Below the pieces are notes generated by a model that saw only the letters and a program-made list of their open reading frames with translations, was not told where the DNA came from and ran no database searches. From the NCBI GenBank assembly GCA_010093485.1, contig MU001500.1:1467478-1531477 (forward strand): a stretch of 64,000 nt of DNA. Direction: 5' to 3'. Source of the stretch: Karstenula rhodostoma CBS 690.94. Lineage: Eukaryota; Ascomycota; Dothideomycetes; Pleosporales; Didymosphaeriaceae. Positions 48,733 to 58,683 of this stretch are shown here, in pieces (the stretch's first letter is position 1; each line of letters begins with the position of its first letter). The position numbers and the translations under genes were made by a program.

Positions 48733-48939
48733 AGCTCAATGGATGCCCGTGAAGTAAACGATAAGTCCATAGGCCACAGGAAAGAACTTGGGTGTTCCGG
48801 AGCATACTTGCAGGGCATGTGTACAGTTGTACATGCATCCCCTTGCTGTGCGTGCATTGCAAAACGTGAACACAGACCTGACAACATCTCCACTGCAACG
48901 CTGAGGCGATACATCAGTACCATGTCAGCTAAGAACCCT

Positions 48940-49515
48940 CTACAGACTCCCCTTCGCAAGCTCATTACCCTCTCCCCACCCTGTCGCACGTCGATAGTTC
49001 TGCGTCAGCCCCTCTACCCTCCACACCTTCCCCTCCCCATCATCAACCTTCCCAAACGTAAACGAAAACGTCCCATAGTGATGCAGCTCCCCATCAAAAG
49101 TGACCCGGAACGGGCTCCACGCCGTCCCAAACAAATAATCCACCTTGACATCCGTAGCATCCAGATCCGGCGTCTCGTGCACCTTCGGCCCGGGCTTCCC
49201 TTTCCGCCTCTTCTCCCCGTCCTCGATCATCGGCACAAACTTCTCAATCGAGGTGCGCAGCACGACTGTGACCTTCTCTTCGTCGTCTGCATTGTGAGGA
49301 GTAGTGGGGACGGCATTGTGGGGTAGAAGGACCGAGCTCCAGGGCGAGTCGGATGCGGGATCCCGCGCCGGGTCCTGCCGGAGAATGGAGAGGTTGGCGT
49401 GGGGGAGGAAGAGAGTTGCGAGGCCTTTCGCGTCGCTGGCGTTGATGCGGTCGAAGAAGGATTGGATGAGCGCTTTGATGGCGTGCACGTCCGGGGTTTC
49501 TTTGGTGGCTGTCAT
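48940..49515 (-). CDS. SnoaL/NTF2-like fold protein
   Basis: Single-exon gene of 191 aa. The N-terminus (VHAIKALIQSFFDRINASD, then LATLFLPHANLS) has the helix-then-strand opening of SnoaL-like/NTF2-like cone folds. The end (DVKVDYLFGTAWSPFRVTFDG, HHYGTFSFTFGKV, VWRVEGLTQNYR) forms the expected beta-sheet. The middle segment with a Lys-rich insert (GEKRRKGKPGPK) is probably a loop. Members include small enzymes and ligand-binding proteins, and nothing in the sequence fixes a substrate. No signal peptide is seen, so cytosolic location is likely. Confidence 0.75.
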   Translation of the reverse strand: MTATKETPDVHAIKALIQSFFDRINASDAKGLATLFLPHANLSILRQDPARDPASDSPWSSVLLPHNAVPTTPHNADDEEKVTVVLRTSIEKFVPMIEDGEKRRKGKPGPKVHETPDLDATDVKVDYLFGTAWSPFRVTFDGELHHYGTFSFTFGKVDDGEGKVWRVEGLTQNYRRATGWGEGNELAKGSL

Positions 49516-49768
49516 GGTGGTGGTTTAGGTTTACGACGGTTCGAGCGGTGTTACCGAGAACCGACGGTGATTTGTTCTCGGTCATACCCAATCGAATATC
49601 TCACGTGTAACGCTGCGAAAGCGCAATGATTGGCAGCGCAGTTGGTCATAGATGCAGTTTCCGAGGGCTGCTGGACTGCTGGGCAGACGAGCTGCCAAAT
49701 TTGTACTGCATTCAGAAGATGCGTCTGTAGACAAAGTTCGGTTGCCCATCCCCTTGAGTGCAACTAAT

Positions 49769-50647
49769 TCACGGAAACACACTACCCAACGCATCACCAT
49801 ACTCCCTATAACTCAGCCCCATCTTCTCAATATCATAATCATTCCAATACCCTCCCCCCACTACACCCCCCCTCTCTTTCCACCCCTGGAACTTTGTCTT
49901 CGCCGCCGCAGCCGTCGTCCCATAGCTTGGCTTCGAATCATTCGTCACCCACACCAGCGGCACGACCTTGAGCCCCAAGCTACTTGCCCACGCACTCGGA
50001 TCGTTCCCCGCGCCACCGTCATAGCACTGCAGATACGCACGGTCGAAAAGAAGGTCCGGTTCTGCTCGGCCTGCGTTCGCCTGCGCGATGAGCGCCTTCC
50101 AGAAGCCCGCGTTCGTGTACGGCGCGCCGGTGTACTTGTACCCAACCGCCCCAAGCATCTTCGCGAAGGCCGCGGTGCTAGCGACGTCGTAGAGGCTCTC
50201 GTCGTCGTTGTTGACGGCGTCGAGGCCCCAGGCCGTCTTCAGCGCGGCGAAGTTCTTGTAGAGCGGTGTGCCGGTGCCGGGCCCGGGCTTGGCCATTAGC
50301 TCCTTGACGTGTTGGCTGTTCATGGAGATTTCGAGGCGCGTGACGGAGGAGCCGGCGGCTTTGAGGGATTGCATCTTCGCGGCGAGGGCGGCGCCGCCCG
50401 TATAAGCGCCGTTGGAGGCGACTTTGACGTCGGTGCTGCCCGGGGTGTTGGAGTAGTACATGATGGAGCCATCGTCTAGGATGCCGACGCCGAAGATGAT
50501 AAGCGAGTTGAAGTTGGAGGTTGTGAGGGATGTGGTGTTGGATTTGAGGACGTCTTTGAAGAGGTAGATGGCGCGGATGTTTGCGCAGAAGGCCGGGCGA
50601 AGGAGAAGCTCGAAGAGTAGGATTTTGATGAGGTAATATAGATACAT
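49769..50647 (-). CDS. Secreted protein, putative glycoside-hydrolase-like fold
   Basis: Single exon of 292 aa. It begins MYLYYLIKILLFELLLRPAFCA, a plausible signal peptide cut after about residue 22. Downstream, GSIMYYSNTPGSTDV, VTRLEISMNSQHVKEL, LDAVNNDDESLYDVASTAAF, GAPYTNAGFWKAL and KVVPLVWVTNDS resemble the TIM-barrel proteins often annotated in fungi as coagulation factor 5/8-type or GH18-like. The NNDDE motif is acidic and could be the active-site strand; I have not verified this. Predicted to be extracellular or wall-associated. The start Met is the first in frame and carries the signal peptide. Confidence 0.7.
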   Translation of the reverse strand: MYLYYLIKILLFELLLRPAFCANIRAIYLFKDVLKSNTTSLTTSNFNSLIIFGVGILDDGSIMYYSNTPGSTDVKVASNGAYTGGAALAAKMQSLKAAGSSVTRLEISMNSQHVKELMAKPGPGTGTPLYKNFAALKTAWGLDAVNNDDESLYDVASTAAFAKMLGAVGYKYTGAPYTNAGFWKALIAQANAGRAEPDLLFDRAYLQCYDGGAGNDPSAWASSLGLKVVPLVWVTNDSKPSYGTTAAAAKTKFQGWKERGGVVGGGYWNDYDIEKMGLSYREYGDALGSVFP

Positions 50648-51204
50648 TTTTCACGCGACGAGCTCGTCGAAGTCTGCTCTGCCAAACTGACAATGAGATA
50701 AGTCGTGTATCTATATTCGGTAGTCAATTGCGCCGAGGAACGTCCTCGGATTCCTTGATTATCCCTACCCCACATTTCGACCTGCTATGTTTGGACGATA
50801 TGGCCTGATTGACACGAACGCTGGATCTTCAGTATTGTTCTGTATATAGAGTCTTGGAAGTATCGAATGCCGGCTAAAACCGGCATTTGTGCATTAGTAT
50901 CACTATAACAGCTCAACGAGGTGGGGGTTTATTTGCAGAAATATTGTCATATGCGTGGAGACACGCCCGGCCCACGGTGTATTCCTCCATCTGGCAAGAA
51001 CATGTACGAAAACAGGGGCATGATAGTCATGGTCGCAAGCAAGCGTGAGCAGGATATGTGGAATGATTAGAGATAGATGCTATCAACAGTAGCAGTGTGG
51101 TCTATAGCTTCAATCCTTGCGCGATCCTGCGTGTGAATTAGCCTCTGGAAATCTTCTGAGCAAATGTTCCCCGAATCAAAGGCCTAGCATGCATGCAAAT
51201 AACC
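50648..51204. other. Intergenic region
   Basis: About 550 bp between the secreted-protein start and the PER1 3' end. No gene or repeat of note is seen. Confidence 0.45.
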
Positions 51205-52352
51205 CTACTCTTGCTGCTTGAAGCGCGTACCTGCAAGACCCTCTTGGGCATCTTTGATAAGAAAACTGTGTACTGTCAGAATCCGCCAGTCTCATGCTGC
51301 ACCATGACCTACTTGTACCACCATATCGTCGGAACCACGGTTCCCAGATGCCACAAGCTATGCGCATCCAGCATGCCCTTCCAAGGTGGGAAGTCTAGCA
51401 GCTCCATGCTCATCGCCACGAGGATCCAGGCAACGATGAAACCGGGCCACATGGCCCATGTTCTCCCCACCTTCCTATACTGCGTAAAACTGAAGCCGCT
51501 CCATAGGAGGTTCTGGACCACTCCCACCGCGACGTTGGCAGCCATGTTGTACGTGTAGTCCCACTTCCAGAAGGTGAGGTACGCGACGTGCAACGTGTAG
51601 AGGATAATGCACGTCGTGGTCCACACCCTCAACACGCTCTGCCTTATGGGCTCCCTCCTATCGAGTCTGAAAATCCGAATCGCGGCCATGTACATGCCGT
51701 AAAGCACCTGCGCGCCCGCTGCAAAGTAGTCCAGCTTCTCCGTAAGGTTGTAGTCTCTGGTGTGGAAGATCATGCTGAACGTCCAGCTCGCCATCCCAAA
51801 GTACCCGAACGCAATGTAGTATTTTCGCAGAGCGAACGACGGCGGGATCTTTTCCCGGATCTGGGCCATGCCCCAGCTGTGGGCCAGGTAGTTGAAGAGC
51901 GAGAAGATGACGCTGAAGGGCTCTTGCATGCCGAGGAAGCGGTAGAAGGGCCACTTGCCGTGGAATTGGTAGACGGGCTGCATGTACGGCGGGTCGCGTG
52001 CGAGGCGCTTGTCTGTCACGATGTGCTGGCATGAGTAGTCGCATTCGGCGGGGCAGTCCCAGAGCAAAAGACGCCGGTGCAAGGCTGCGACAATGAGTAA
52101 CGTGGACAGTGCGAGCTCAGCAAGAATCACGTACGTATGGGCGTAGCATCCTCACCGCAGTTTGCTTCCCGACAGACCTATGTGTAGCTGTTAGCACTGT
52201 GCGGGGACCTCGAGCAAGCAGCATTAGCAATTGCATACCTTGAGACAGTCCTTGAACTCTGGCAGCCGATCACCGAGAGAAGCGTGTGCTGTACCAGCCA
52301 GCAAAACCAGCAAGGCAGCCGTCCGCCATGCTGAGACGTTGCGCATCCTCAT
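51205..52352 (-). CDS. PER1: PER1/PGAP3-type GPI-anchor lipid remodelling protein
   Basis: Four exons on the minus strand: 52239-52352, 52156-52177 (22 nt), 51313-52084 and 51205-51265; 322 aa. Per1 is an ER membrane protein needed to remove the sn-2 acyl chain of GPI anchors during lipid remodelling. A signal peptide (WRTAALLVLLAGTAHASLGD) is followed by the Cys-rich luminal domain: DCLKVCREANC, then LHRRLLLWDCPAECDYSCQH and the family's YQFHGKWPFYRFLGMQEP. Seven membrane segments follow, with catalytic-type residues in NYLAHSWGM, SWTFSMIFHTRD, EKLDYFAAGA and LDAHSLWHLGT. The C-terminus is cytosolic (KDAQEGLAGTRF). The tiny second exon is required to keep the CxxxxxC pair and the frame. Confidence 0.9.
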
Positions 52353-52876
52353 TGTCGCTGTGTCTGGGTGTCGTGATACGAAGCGCTTAAAGGCTAGCTC
52401 ATCTGCCAAGACATTTCAGCCAGTTGGCAGCATTAATTGCAACAACATTGGTATCCCACATACCGCACGAGGTGCCTGCCAGCTCGACTTCATCTTCCCC
52501 GCCGGTTAGGACGACGCCAACGCTCAGTCGGCTCAGGTGTACGTGTGGAAAACCGGGCGAGCCTTTACACCGCCACTGATACATGAGGTCGGCATCAGCG
52601 CCAAAATCACTACCCGACTCTATTCGAGATGATCACCATAGAATCGACTATCATTGCCAATAGTGTGCAGTGGGATTCTACGAAAGAGTCTAAATTCACC
52701 TGGTCGCAGTCACGCGGCACCGCCACTGCAAAACTCAGGAATCTGCATGCCAGACCGGGCGTTCTTCTGTTAATATAACTCTTCTAATCTCGCGTCTCCT
52801 TTAAACCTAGCCACGAACCCTTACTGATCTTCTGACCCTCTCTCTGTATCGTCTCCCTCGCTAGAACCTCAGCACC

Positions 52877-53628
52877 ATGACATTCAAGGTGGAGGCAGCC
52901 AACGACGCAGACATCGGGGAAATCCTCTCCATTATTTTCAAATGCTATAGAGGCAAGAATGAGTACATAAACGCTGTTTTCCCTCGAGCTTTAACGGAGA
53001 AAGGCTACCAGTTGAATGTTGAGAGGATGCTTTTCATCAAAAGCGTCGCACCCAGTGTTTTCTGGGAGAAGGTGGTGATTATTGAGACTGGCGAGATCGT
53101 GGGAGGTGCCATGTGGAACCTGTGCATTCAGCAGAAGCCGCCACCATACGACATCGACGGCCCACCCGGAACGTGGGAGACTGATGACGACAAGGCTTAC
53201 GCTCAAGCGCTCCAGCGGTCTTTTGCAGAGGACGAGAACAAGCTCTGGGAAGAGAACGATCTTCCCCTTTTGGGTGGGTGCAGATGTCGTCTCACGATGA
53301 ACACTACTAATGCATGTATCGGGACAGGGCTGGCTATGATGGCGATTTCTCCGGATTGTCAGCGAAAGGGAGCAGGCTCAGCTTTGCTCGAATCTGGGCT
53401 TAAGATCGCCGACGCCAAACACGCTGCCGTAAGCCTATCAAACTCTGTCCCCATGCCGGTTCTAACTTCTAAAAGACGATTGTTGTATCAAACAATGACG
53501 GTCTCCGTTTGTATGAGAAGTTTGGGTTCGTAACTCGGAGTGAGCGCAACATCACTGTGCCAGAAGAGTTTGGACGGAAGCCTGACATCAAGATCTGGAC
53601 CATGATCCGGGACAAAAAGTCGACATAG
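52877..53628 (+). CDS. GNAT-family N-acetyltransferase
   Basis: Two exons, 52877-53428 and 53476-53628, with a 47-nt intron; 234 aa. The N-terminal part reads FKVEAANDADIGEILSIIF, the usual first strand and helix. The acetyl-CoA binding motif A is AMMAISPDCQRKGAGSALLE (Q/R-x-x-G-x-G/A). The second exon completes the fold with VVSNNDGLRLYEKFGF, the typical Asn-x-x-Ala/Gly-x-x-Leu-Tyr-x-x-x-Gly-Phe ending, then a C-terminal strand (IKIWTMIRDKKST). A Pro/Gly-rich acidic insertion (about residues 95-120) is common in fungal members. The acceptor (small molecule or protein) is unknown. Confidence 0.88.
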
Positions 53629-54934
53629 TGTGGATTGTATCATACGGATATGGTATAATGTGGGTCTGAAAGACTTTGACCATTTCCGGTTCATGCTCTA
53701 GAACTGGAAAGCGGCTCTCCCATAACACCAATTTTTTTAGAGTAACGACGTCGCAACTTTACATTCTTCTGGAACACCAGCCTTTGCACGCGTGAAGAAG
53801 AATCGGGTGTCTGCATGATTGCCATCGCCGTCATGTTCCGTTTGGTTCAGTGGTGTTCCTCTTTTTTAGTCAACTCGAGGCGCTGTTCACTTCGGATCAG
53901 CTGAACCTGCTCAATCTTGATTGTGTACATACATGTCATCGTCGTTTGCGATTGGAGACATGTAAATGTAAGCTGTGAACGACAGGAAAACTGATCCTAC
54001 TGAGATTACGCGCATGCTCTCGACTTGGAATATTGAGTTTGGCATATTGCTTACTGCTGAGTTGAGAAAGGAGTGTATCTATTCACGGTGTTCAGAATTT
54101 CGACAGGCCAGAAGAAAGTTGTGTCCTTCGCAGCGGACTCCTACTGGCCACCATTAGCAGATGTTGATGCTACGTCTTCAAACTGGTCAGTAGTAGCTTT
54201 TTGCGGCGTAATATCAATCTACATCGATAGCACGGTGGATACTGGACCCAAGTTCGAGCTTTCTTCTCAGCAATGCATGGACGTCTTCAAGAAGACGGAA
54301 GACGTCGCTGTGAAGAATGGCGATGGTAGCCATGTAGCTTAACCTTTGTGATATAGACCAAGTATGGCGGTTGAACTAACGCAACGGCCTAGACTATGTC
54401 TCTGTTCATGCGCAACGAGATTCCCTCGTGTGAATCTACTACTTTCGCGGATGCATGGAGTCAAAAAGTTAAGGCGCTACACGATCTACATGCCTAGGTT
54501 TCGTTGCATGACACTGATATCGTTTATGATCGCGATTTCTTTTGCTTGCTCGGGTCAGCAAGCGCGCGTGTTGCTAAGCAGCTTTTTCGAACATGCACTT
54601 ATCCTTGCGGGCTCGACACTTTCAACCATCTAAAATCATCGCTTACTAACTTGATACCTTACTGCTTTCTCAATTATTGACTCTTCGCGAGCTTCTGTGA
54701 GCCGCGACAAAACGCTGGGCAAGAACTCTACGGGGTGCCAAAACACAAACCTTGCTACTTTCTATCCCTACTTTTACGTATAGGATCGAAATCCTAGCAT
54801 TCGCATCGACTTTGATCTTGCTCTATTGTCACTTCTACAGTGAAGGCGTAAATACTTAAGTTTGAAATGATATACATACAGTAAGTACATGGACAAAAAT
54901 TTGCTCGACCCAGGTTTGGGTGAAATTCCAAAAA
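53629..54934. other. Intergenic region with weak ORF
   Basis: No strongly supported gene. An open frame at about 54073-54342 (ending DVAVKNGDGSHVA) has some resemblance in style to small fungal secreted proteins, but it lacks a clear start or signal peptide, so I do not call it. Confidence 0.35.
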
Positions 54935-55006
54935 TGGACGGGTAGGGGATCGAACCCTAGACCTCCCGCATGCAAAGCGGGCGCTCTACCACTGAGCTAC
55001 ACGCCC
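54935..55006 (-). tRNA. tRNA-Ala (anticodon UGC)
   Basis: The minus strand folds as a 72-nt tRNA: acceptor GGGCGTG with CCCGTCC (one mismatch), TA, D-arm GCTCAGTGGTAGAGC, anticodon stem CCCGC/GCGGG around loop TTTGCAT (anticodon TGC), variable AGGTC, T-arm TAGGG-TTCGATC-CCCTA, discriminator A. It has no intron. The D-arm and T-arm contain good A- and B-box promoter sequences. Confidence 0.93.
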
Positions 55007-55138
55007 CGCTAACACTCCGCGTGCTTCTTTGATATTTTCATCACGATTTAATAAATCTATATACTCAATTTTTGGTACTGTGCACCACAATATCCCTCCT
55101 GGTTCCCTGCCCAATGCCGCCATCGATGGGGATTCTGA

Positions 55139-55295
55139 CAACAGGTGTCGCAATAATTATTAAGCGCTAGTCTGAACTTAACGCGATTAGCTGGCACCCT
55201 ATATTCCCTGCGAGATCTATTCTCCTCCAGTAGAATTATGTTGGCAAAGTATTAGTTATCATTAGAGCGCTCAATAATTATTGCAACACCTGTTG
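55139..55295. mobile_element. MITE-like element, 157 bp with 30-bp terminal inverted repeats
   Basis: The left end (55139-55168) and the reverse complement of the right end (55266-55295) match at 28 of 30 positions. Both start CAACAGGTGT and contain GCAATAATTATT. The element is flanked on both sides by CTGA, a possible 4-bp target-site duplication. The 97-bp interior has no coding capacity. Size, strong inverted ends and A/T-rich core fit a non-autonomous DNA transposon; the superfamily is undetermined. Confidence 0.75.
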
Positions 55296-56156
55296 CTGAA
55301 GGCTAGTTACGTGACGTAATGATGCGATGGCCCTGATCCTCTTGTCGCGCCATGGTTGCGCTCGCGGTAAACGAAGTCACGGAAACCGGGCAAGTTTCGG
55401 AACCAGCTTTTCGGTTTCTGTTTTTGGGGTTCTTGCTGACGGCCGGCGAACAGCGAAGCTGCGAGGAGGAATTTTTTTGGCTTGCTCTCCCTTCCTTTAT
55501 TACCTGTTCTCTTTTTTCGCTCATCTCTACCTTGAGGTCCATTCTGCTGCTCGTAGCCAGTTGCGCGGCGACCTTTCTTCTCTGCGCAGCCCAAAGCCAC
55601 CCGGCAAGGCTAGTAAGTCACGTAGCAGACCTCTTGTATTGTGAGGCTCGCCTACTTTGGCCTCGCCACAGCACCCTGCGGCGAATACAAGTCAGCATGA
55701 AAGGCTCAGAGCTCCCGTTGTCACAAGCAATGTAGGCACCCGGTTGGTGTGATCAACTATCTTCAGCTACCTCAGGCTATCTGGTATCTACCACTTATGT
55801 ACATGATTGAGAAGAAGAAGACACCCCATTTGCCACTCGGAACGGTTTCGTGGACCGGAGTATAAGGTTAATTGATGGACATATCGAGCCAGACGGCAGA
55901 GTTGAGGAGATTGGAAGCCGGAAATGATGGATTGGAGGCCGCGATACGGTAGGTACATCGAGCCAAGTGAGAGAGTTGGTGAGGAGCTGAAAGCTGAGAG
56001 AGGTGGTTTTGAGAAAATCGATTTGACGGATACGTCGAGGTCGATGAGGGAACCAAAGGACTTGGAAAAAGCGATTTGGTGGATTATGGAACCAAAAGCT
56101 GGAAGGGGAAGTTCGTTGACTTGAAGCAGAAGACAGAAATGCCAATCGAAGCGAAA
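55296..56156. other. Intergenic region, no supported gene
   Basis: Open frames on both strands across 55303-55735 and 55788-56145 lack recognisable domains. At 55307-55319 lies TTACGTGACGTAA, a near-palindrome resembling a CRE/bZIP site. Confidence 0.4.
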
Positions 56157-56220
56157 GTTGCTGATCGAGAAAGTTGCTGATCGAGAAAGTGGCTGATCGA
56201 GAAAGTTGCTGATCAAGCTT
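56157..56220. repeat. 16-bp tandem repeat (GTTGCTGATCGAGAAA x ~3.6)
   Basis: Three full copies and a partial fourth of a 16-bp unit, with a single T-to-G change in the third copy. Confidence 0.9.
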
Positions 56221-56340
56221 TGAAGAAGATAAGTTACTCCGTTTGCATCGTACCCCGAATCCCTCATTTCGGGAGTACGACCCCAGGCCAAACCGCGGGG
56301 AGGTGGAGTATTGAGGCCCTTAATAATAGTATTAAGGTAA

Positions 56341-56484
56341 GATAGGGAAAGGGTAGGATAGGGAAAGGGTAAGATAGGGAAAGGGTAAGATAGGGAAAGG
56401 GTAAGATAGGGAAAGGGTAAGATAGGGAAAGGGTAAGATAGGGAAAGGGTAGGATATGGAAAGGGTAAGATAGGGAAAAGGAAA
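56341..56484. repeat. 16-bp minisatellite (GATAGGGAAAGGGTAA x 9)
   Basis: Nine head-to-tail 16-bp units, purine-rich on the plus strand, with sparse A/G and G/T variants. The long Pro/Leu/Ser-rich open frames on the opposite strand are by-products of the array. Confidence 0.95.
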
Positions 56485-56501
56485 AAAAGAAAAGAAAACA
56501 A

Positions 56502-56945
56502 CTAGGGAGAGTCACCCCCTACCACCCTCAGAAGCCGAAGCCTCTCGGCGGCCCTCCCCTCCTCCACACCCCTCCTCCTCCCCTCCTCCACCTTCGCCCT
56601 CCATTCCTCCTCCCCCAACCTCGTCTTCTCCACCGCCTCCTCCACCGCCTCCTCCACCGCCTTTTTGATCAGCTTGATCAGCTGATCCTGCTTCTCCTCC
56701 TCCTCCTCCTCCTTCTCCTCCTCCTTCTTCTTCTCCTTCTTCTTCTTCTTCTCCTCCTGCTCCTGGGACCAGTAGTCCCAACTCGCCGCATACTCCTCCA
56801 CCTCCACCCTCATCTTCCTGCCCCACTCGAAGAGGCACACAAACCACACAACAAGACCAAACACCTTGGTCGAAATCGAAAAAAAAGGTCCGAAGACCGC
56901 GCCGAGGACCGCGCCGGTGAGGGTTTGTGGTTGGGGGCGCTCCAT
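56502..56945 (-). CDS. Possible small membrane protein with acidic/basic coiled coil
   Basis: A single open frame of 147 aa. It has one hydrophobic segment (GPFFSISTKVFGLVVWFVCLFEW, about residues 19-41). A long charged helix follows (runs of K and E at about 65-86, then KKAVEEAVEEAVEKTRL), ending Arg/Glu-rich. The low-complexity K/E stretch corresponds to CTC/CTT trinucleotide repeats on the plus strand, so the open frame might be partly a repeat artefact. The hydrophobic segment and an ATG start argue for a real gene. No family is recognised. Confidence 0.4.
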   Translation of the reverse strand: MERPQPQTLTGAVLGAVFGPFFSISTKVFGLVVWFVCLFEWGRKMRVEVEEYAASWDYWSQEQEEKKKKKEKKKEEEKEEEEEEKQDQLIKLIKKAVEEAVEEAVEKTRLGEEEWRAKVEEGRRRGVEEGRAAERLRLLRVVGGDSP

Positions 56946-57448
56946 GTTGATTGGGCCTAGAGAAGCAAATTAGCATCTAGTTGAAGTTGAGGTGAAGAAA
57001 AAGGGAATGGTAGATGGAGATGTAATCGAGGAAGAGAAAGCGTATACGTACGGATGTGTGTGTGTTGTGTGCTGAAGAGAAAAAAAGAAGAAGAGAAGGA
57101 AAGCGGGAAAAGACATTGTTTTGATGTTTGATTGAGATGCGCAGGCGCGTGTCCGTCGCTGCCATACCTTCCACGTGGGTACCATATCCTATCTGGAAAG
57201 ACCAGCTCACGAACCTTTCTAAGGGCAAGATGTATTCAACAGAATCAAAGGCGTCACCACGAGTCTTCATGCAAAATACAAAGAATTTCGTTAACATCAT
57301 TGTTGCTTCTGTGGAGGAACTAAACCATGGCTCCCAGCAAGAACAAGACATATCCAACACTGTGGACGCCATTACAGGTCGTCAAGCAAGGCTCCGAGAT
57401 GTATCTATCTAAACACTGCAACCGCTGCCCAAGTCATTAAACAAGGCA

Positions 57449-58482
57449 TCAACGAAGCTCGGCTTCAACCTTGGCAACTGCTTTCGCATTCTCTTTCGCT
57501 TCCTTCCGTTCTCTGCTCCATCTCCCAGATCTGATTACATCTTCCTCATCCTCCGATATCAACGCCCCTGCCAGAGCTGTCCAACTCTCACCTGAAAATA
57601 CCTTCTTGATTTGCCATACCTGCTTGATGCCCAGCACCTCCTTTTGGTATGTCTGCATTGCATTCCCTAATACTGCGCGCACTTCCTCACAGGGCACCGT
57701 TACACCAATTACGTGTGCGTGTGCCCAAAGATCATTGGAATATAATCCTAGTACAATGTTGAGCGGGCCAAGGAAGGCAAGGCATTTCCAGAAGGTGTAG
57801 AAGTAGGGCTTTTTTTGCGAGATAAACGAGAGAGCGCGCTTGCTTGGGTCGCACTGGTGCACTGCGTATGTGCTGATGATCTCGAGTACGTAGCCCACCT
57901 ACTAGTGAGTTAGATGACTTTGAACAAGATTCACTTGATACGTAGCCCACCCACCGTGAGGCCAACATAATGCGCAGGTCTAACTACAGCTTCAGCAATG
58001 GCTTCGCGCTCTGCGTAGCGCACGGTGAGCCATGCATTGCCTGATGTCATTTTCGGCTTGACCTCTTTGATCAATGTGGCTAGGCTGAGCAGTTTGGCGC
58101 GTTCTTCTGGCGTTAGGATCGATTTGGTTGGGCAGGTGCAGAGTGCTGTCTGGCCGAGCGCCTCATTCAGGAGGGTAAAGTCGGTGTCGAACGTGAAGCC
58201 CATGATTTCGATGATGTAGCGTCGAAGCTGCTCTACCGGGGTACGTTTGTCGCTGTTCCGTGGCGGGATTAATGGAGTGCTTGTGTCGACGTATTGAGGT
58301 GGACTACGGTCCTGAGGTGGAAACATTTTGCGATAATCTCTCATGTTGCGCTTGTTCAGCTGGGGCTGGTTTGTTTCTTGGAATGAACAGTAAATCGGGT
58401 TTAATCTAGACAGTCTCTCAGTTATATAGAAGTCTGGCACTGATTTATTCTCTTGGTTGTGAAGGGCTTTCATGGCTACCAT
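57449..58482 (-). CDS. Hypothetical fungal protein; intron bounded by a direct repeat
   Basis: Two exons on the minus strand, 57955-58482 and 57449-57898, with a 56-nt intron; 325 aa if the first ATG is used. A start at 58344 (MRDYRKMFPPQDRSPPQY) is possible. The N-terminus is Pro-rich and polar. The rest is helical with semi-hydrophobic stretches (VEQLRRYIIEIMGFTFDTDF, then YFYTFWKCLAFLGPLNIVLG) and ends in a charged helix (RERKEAKENAKAVAKVEAEL). No known domain is recognised. A 13-nt sequence (GGTGGGCTACGTA) occurs at the donor and again straddling the acceptor, so two alternative frames of splicing are conceivable. Only the chosen one joins the two open frames. Confidence 0.62.
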
Positions 58483-58583
58483 GGTTCATCACTAGTTTTG
58501 TCCACACAATCTATTAGTATTACATTATCCATGATTCTACGCCCTACCCTCAACCACTCAACCACAGGGTGGAACCACTCAAC

Positions 58584-58683
58584 AGTGTGGCGGGCGCGAG
58601 GAATCGAATACTTGGTCCATAAATCGATTTCGGACCACACTCCTGGACATAGAGCGGGCGCTCTACCACTGAGCTACACGCCC
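58584..58683 (-). pseudogene. tRNA-Ala-like relic
   Basis: Bases 58653-58683 are identical over 31 nt to the 5' half (acceptor strand, D-arm, start of anticodon stem) of the intact tRNA-Ala at 54935-55006, in the same orientation. Downstream on the minus strand the sequence diverges and includes a GGTCC...GGACC hairpin. A TTCGATTCC T-loop-like sequence and CGCGCCC, which can pair with the acceptor GGGCGTG, follow about 95 nt later. No normal anticodon stem forms. Confidence 0.65.

Noticed and set aside
54073..54342. Possible small secreted effector (89 codons).
   Set aside because: No signal peptide and no clear start or intron signals; the resemblance is only stylistic.
55788..56515. Pro/Leu/Ser repeat protein on the minus strand.
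   Set aside because: It is the translation of the 16-bp minisatellite and its flanks, without a coherent start or conserved end.
57128..57412. Overlapping open frames on both strands (94 aa plus, 131 aa minus).
   Set aside because: Neither has a known domain or supporting splice structure, and they contradict each other.
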